NCBI GenBank assembly: GCA_023101725.1
Contig: JALJCO010009080.1
Span: 186,001 to 250,000, forward strand
Direction of reading: 5' to 3'
Length of the DNA stretch: 64,000 bases
Source of the DNA: Atherinomorus stipes
Lineage: Eukaryota > Chordata > Actinopteri > Atheriniformes > Atherinidae
Part shown: positions 61,406 to 64,000 of the stretch, one piece after another
Layout: every line of letters begins with the position of its first letter
Position numbering within the stretch: position 1 is the first letter of the stretch
Position numbers and translations under genes: made by a program
Notes under the pieces: model-generated
Told to the model about the DNA's origin: nothing
The model's database searches: none
Seen by the model: the letters and a program-made list of their open reading frames with translations, nothing else

Positions 61406-62399
61406 CTGAAGAAACATGAGCAGGGTTAGAGGATCAGTCAGGTCAGTCAGTTACGGTACATCAGGTAACAGCAAGAAACATCCCACAGAGTTACTGAAAC
61501 ACTCGTTTTATTATCGAGGAATTAAGAAAGAAAATGTTAAAGTTCACTTTCTGTTATGGTTTTCAGCTGTAAACAAATCTCAGTCTGATGCCACTTCCTA
61601 TTAAATGCTTTCTGAAGCCAGATTTCTGCCTCTGGAAGATGTTTTTTTTTTCTTGAGAATGGCTCAGCTCAACTTCTGTCCCTCCGGCTCTTTGCGGAGT
61701 CAAGTTCTGCTACTTTCTCTTTCTTTGGAAATCCCCACAGAAAGCAACTCTATCAGCTCCCCCTGATCAACTGCTCAGTCCCACAAATATCCAATGCCTG
61801 GATCAGACGACATGAATTCAGCCCGATGTTGACCCGACAAACACGTCGCAGACAATCGCGCGCTGTCGTGCCTGATTCTGTGTTGTCAGATCACAGAATG
61901 TCGCGTCTTTACTCGTGTAGTGTGAGATAATCAACTATCGCCAATTTGACATTTAGGATGCTTCACGACCATGACACAGAAAGTCTGGCGGCATTTTTTT
62001 TTTTGTGCTACATGTCTCTAGACATTGACCAATTGGAAATTTGAGTGCTCCACTGCCAACAGACTGCTACATGGTGCACAGAAACAAACATCAGCACAGT
62101 GGTTTAAACAAGGTGCGCAACGTTGGCTCAGGCGGGATTCGATTCCACAGACTTCCAGGTGAGAGTCAAGCAACGTCAGCCAAGTCAGCCAAAGGGATAT
62201 CCCTGTGGCCAGCCAGGGTGCATGATCTATTGGAGGCATAGTGACAGGACCCCACACTGTCACACAGCTTCTGTCTGCAGGATGAACAGCCCATAATGCC
62301 TTCTTAAAAACATGTTTATACTTCTTATTCATGTTTATGATCATTAACGAGCATTAACTTTGGGATCAGAGTGATCGGGGAAGTTTTACAGGAGCCGAA
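61406..62399. other. Upstream intron or flank
   Basis: No exon with matching splice sites was found. 61800-61920 is CpG-richer. Confidence 0.35.
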
Positions 62400-62935
62400 G
62401 TCATGCCCCTTCAGTGAGGCAGGGACTTTAGGGACGATGAATATGGAGTCAATGGTGAGAACATAATTACGTCCTGGTCCCACAAAGAACTTTGATTATT
62501 TAGGATTTCTTGAAGCCGCTTTGCGGACTACAGCTCTCGCCACAAGTGATGATGTCGCTAGGTGTAACTGGTGGGAACCAGACCGACCATCATTTCATTG
62601 GCGTAATGGAAAGGCTGGACATGTCCTGACTCATAATGGTTTTCACATCTGTCGATGCTCTTTTTCTGTCCCTGATAAAAAAGCTGTGACGTTCTGGAGT
62701 AGAATCGCCATGCTAGCGCACCTTGGGCAGCTGGTGGTGCATATCACTCGCAACAAGAGCTGTAGTCCACAAAGCGGCTTCAAGTGAAACCTGAAATAAT
62801 TTAAAATCTTTGTGGTATTTTATTTTTTCTTTGAAAGAAAAATTTTCATTTAAATCCACAAACATATCTGGAATCCAGAACAGAGAACGACTGAGACCAG
62901 GAGATAATCATGTTCTCCCCTTTGCCAAGTGATTG
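62400..62935. mobile_element. Fold-back element F
   Basis: Inner pair GAAGCCGCTTTGCGGACTAC against GTAGTCCACAAAGCGGCTTC (62511-62783) and outer pair GAGAACATAATTACGTCCTG against CCAGGAGATAATCATGTTCTC. No transposase. Confidence 0.75.
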
Positions 62936-63369
62936 GGCGTGATATCATTCCCATTCCGACTTCCCAGTTCGAAGTAAAGTGAATGCACCATTAAGGTCCC
63001 ATGGGCCGGAAGTAGATGGGCATGACTTCAGCTCTCCATTGGCCCATTTGAAAAATCCCCAAACAGCTTTTTGCAGTGAGAGGACAACAGTATGCGGACA
63101 TCCTGCAAATTCTTGTTGATGAGTAACCATGAGTAATTTTGCAACAAGACAAGCTCCGTACGGAGCCACCAACCACCACCCAAAGTGCGTCCCCTTCCAT
63201 GATTGATTGACAGCTGCTTGTCCCACCTCCCCATGTCAGACCTTTGGGTGCTCTTGAGGACAGCATCCACTTTGTGGAGTGGTCACTCGCCGGTCTAAGA
63301 CACAACAAATTTACGACACTGTCTGTTAATCTGAATAGCGACTGTCATTAATGACGAAAAAAAAATCAT
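62936..63369. other. Upstream intron or flank
   Basis: Nothing recognised. Confidence 0.35.
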
Positions 63370-63895
63370 GAGTCTGATCCAGGCATTATCAGCCAATCAC
63401 ATGGCAGCAACTCTCACATGTAGTCATGAAAACATGAGAAGGACGACTTGCTGAGCATCAGAATAAGGAAAAAAAGGGGATTTAAGTGACTTTGAACGTG
63501 GTTGTTGGTACCAGTCAGGCTGATCTACTGGGATTTCCACCACAACCATCTCTAGATTCCAGAGATGGTCTGCAGAAAAGGAATCTCCAGCTGGAATGGT
63601 GTGGGGGACATTTTCTTGGCCCACTTCAGCCCCCTTAGTACCAGCATGGCATGGTTTACCCACCGCGGCCTACCTGAGGATTGTTGCTGACCATGTCCAT
63701 CCCTTTGGGATGAGGTGGAACGGAGATTCTCATCATGGATACAGCAACTGTGTGATGCTTTCATGTCAATATGGGATATACCAGGAGATGTTTCCAACAC
63801 CTTGTTGGATCTATGACACCAGTTCTGAAGGAAAGAAGGGGTCCAACCCAGTACTAGACGGTGGAGCTGATAAAGTGGATGTTGTGGGGAGAATT
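63370..63895 (+). pseudogene. Decayed Tc1-like transposon
   Basis: Fragments of a Tc1-like transposase gene in order: start region (TTTAAGTGACTTTGAACGTG), the N-terminal TACTGGGATTTCCACCACAA, then, after a large internal deletion, the middle (TGGTGTGGGGGACATTTTCT, TTGTTGCTGACCATGTCCAT) and the C-terminal end (GTTTCCAACACCTTGTTGGA, GGGGTCCAACCCAGTACTAG). DNA-binding centre and most of the DDE core are missing. Same family as the fragment at 45050-45195. Confidence 0.8.
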
Positions 63896-64000
63896 AAATG
63901 ATAATGAAAGAAAAAGAAAGTCTCCTTGACCCAGCAGTTGTAGCAGGAACAGGAGTAAATATGTTGTATATTAACTCCTACAGACGGAAGTGCTGGACCA

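Noticed and set aside
59328..59783. 151-residue minus-strand open frame
   Set aside because: No recognisable domain, no splice borders, and its low-coordinate end is next to a fold-back element. Probably chance.

Overview
The window looks like a teleost fish nuclear genome. It has vertebrate-style short exons with GT-AG introns, and the introns are packed with fish-type repeats: Tc1-like transposons, CR1/L2-type LINEs, hAT-type and TTAA-flanked fold-back elements, and minisatellites. I cannot name the species.

One host gene is visible. It runs on the minus strand across the whole window and is open at both ends. I place 29 exons between 61405 and 487. Exons 2 to 29 total 4,479 nt, exactly 1,493 codons, and every exon-exon phase agrees. 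The product is a rod of spectrin repeats of the giant nesprin (KASH/LINC-complex) family. The last three exons carry the motif order FxQKCExWMxFLxxMEDSLxVDVAG, FQAExxxxxQILHSxI, then LxxxWQGxxxRAxQRRxxxxxLVxxWxxYxxSLxxLxRFLxDT. The last segment fits nesprin-2 (syne2) better than nesprin-1 by recall. The N-terminal actin-binding end lies beyond 64000 and the C-terminal rod plus KASH anchor lie beyond position 1.

Layout from low to high coordinate. 1-7650: exons 29-21, with a 41-bp minisatellite that has copied the splice acceptor of exon 27. 7650-20075: exons 20-14, separated by TTAA-flanked elements, a 35-bp minisatellite and nested hAT-type elements. 20075-32192: a 9-12 kb repeat island around exon 13, holding a snap-back Tc1 element, a nearly intact CR1/L2-type LINE and a TTAA-flanked fold-back. 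32193-33662: exons 12-9, including an 87-bp intron that is itself open and in frame. 33663-48451: exons 8-2, with a 2.75 kb nested hAT-type fold-back and several minisatellites. 48452-61306: a 13 kb intron with a 40-bp minisatellite and a Helitron/Helentron-like element. 61307-64000: a tentative exon 1, a fold-back element and a decayed Tc1 copy.

No rRNA, tRNA, CRISPR, operon or bacterial feature was seen. The long open frames in the minisatellites are side effects of repeat units lacking stop codons, not genes.
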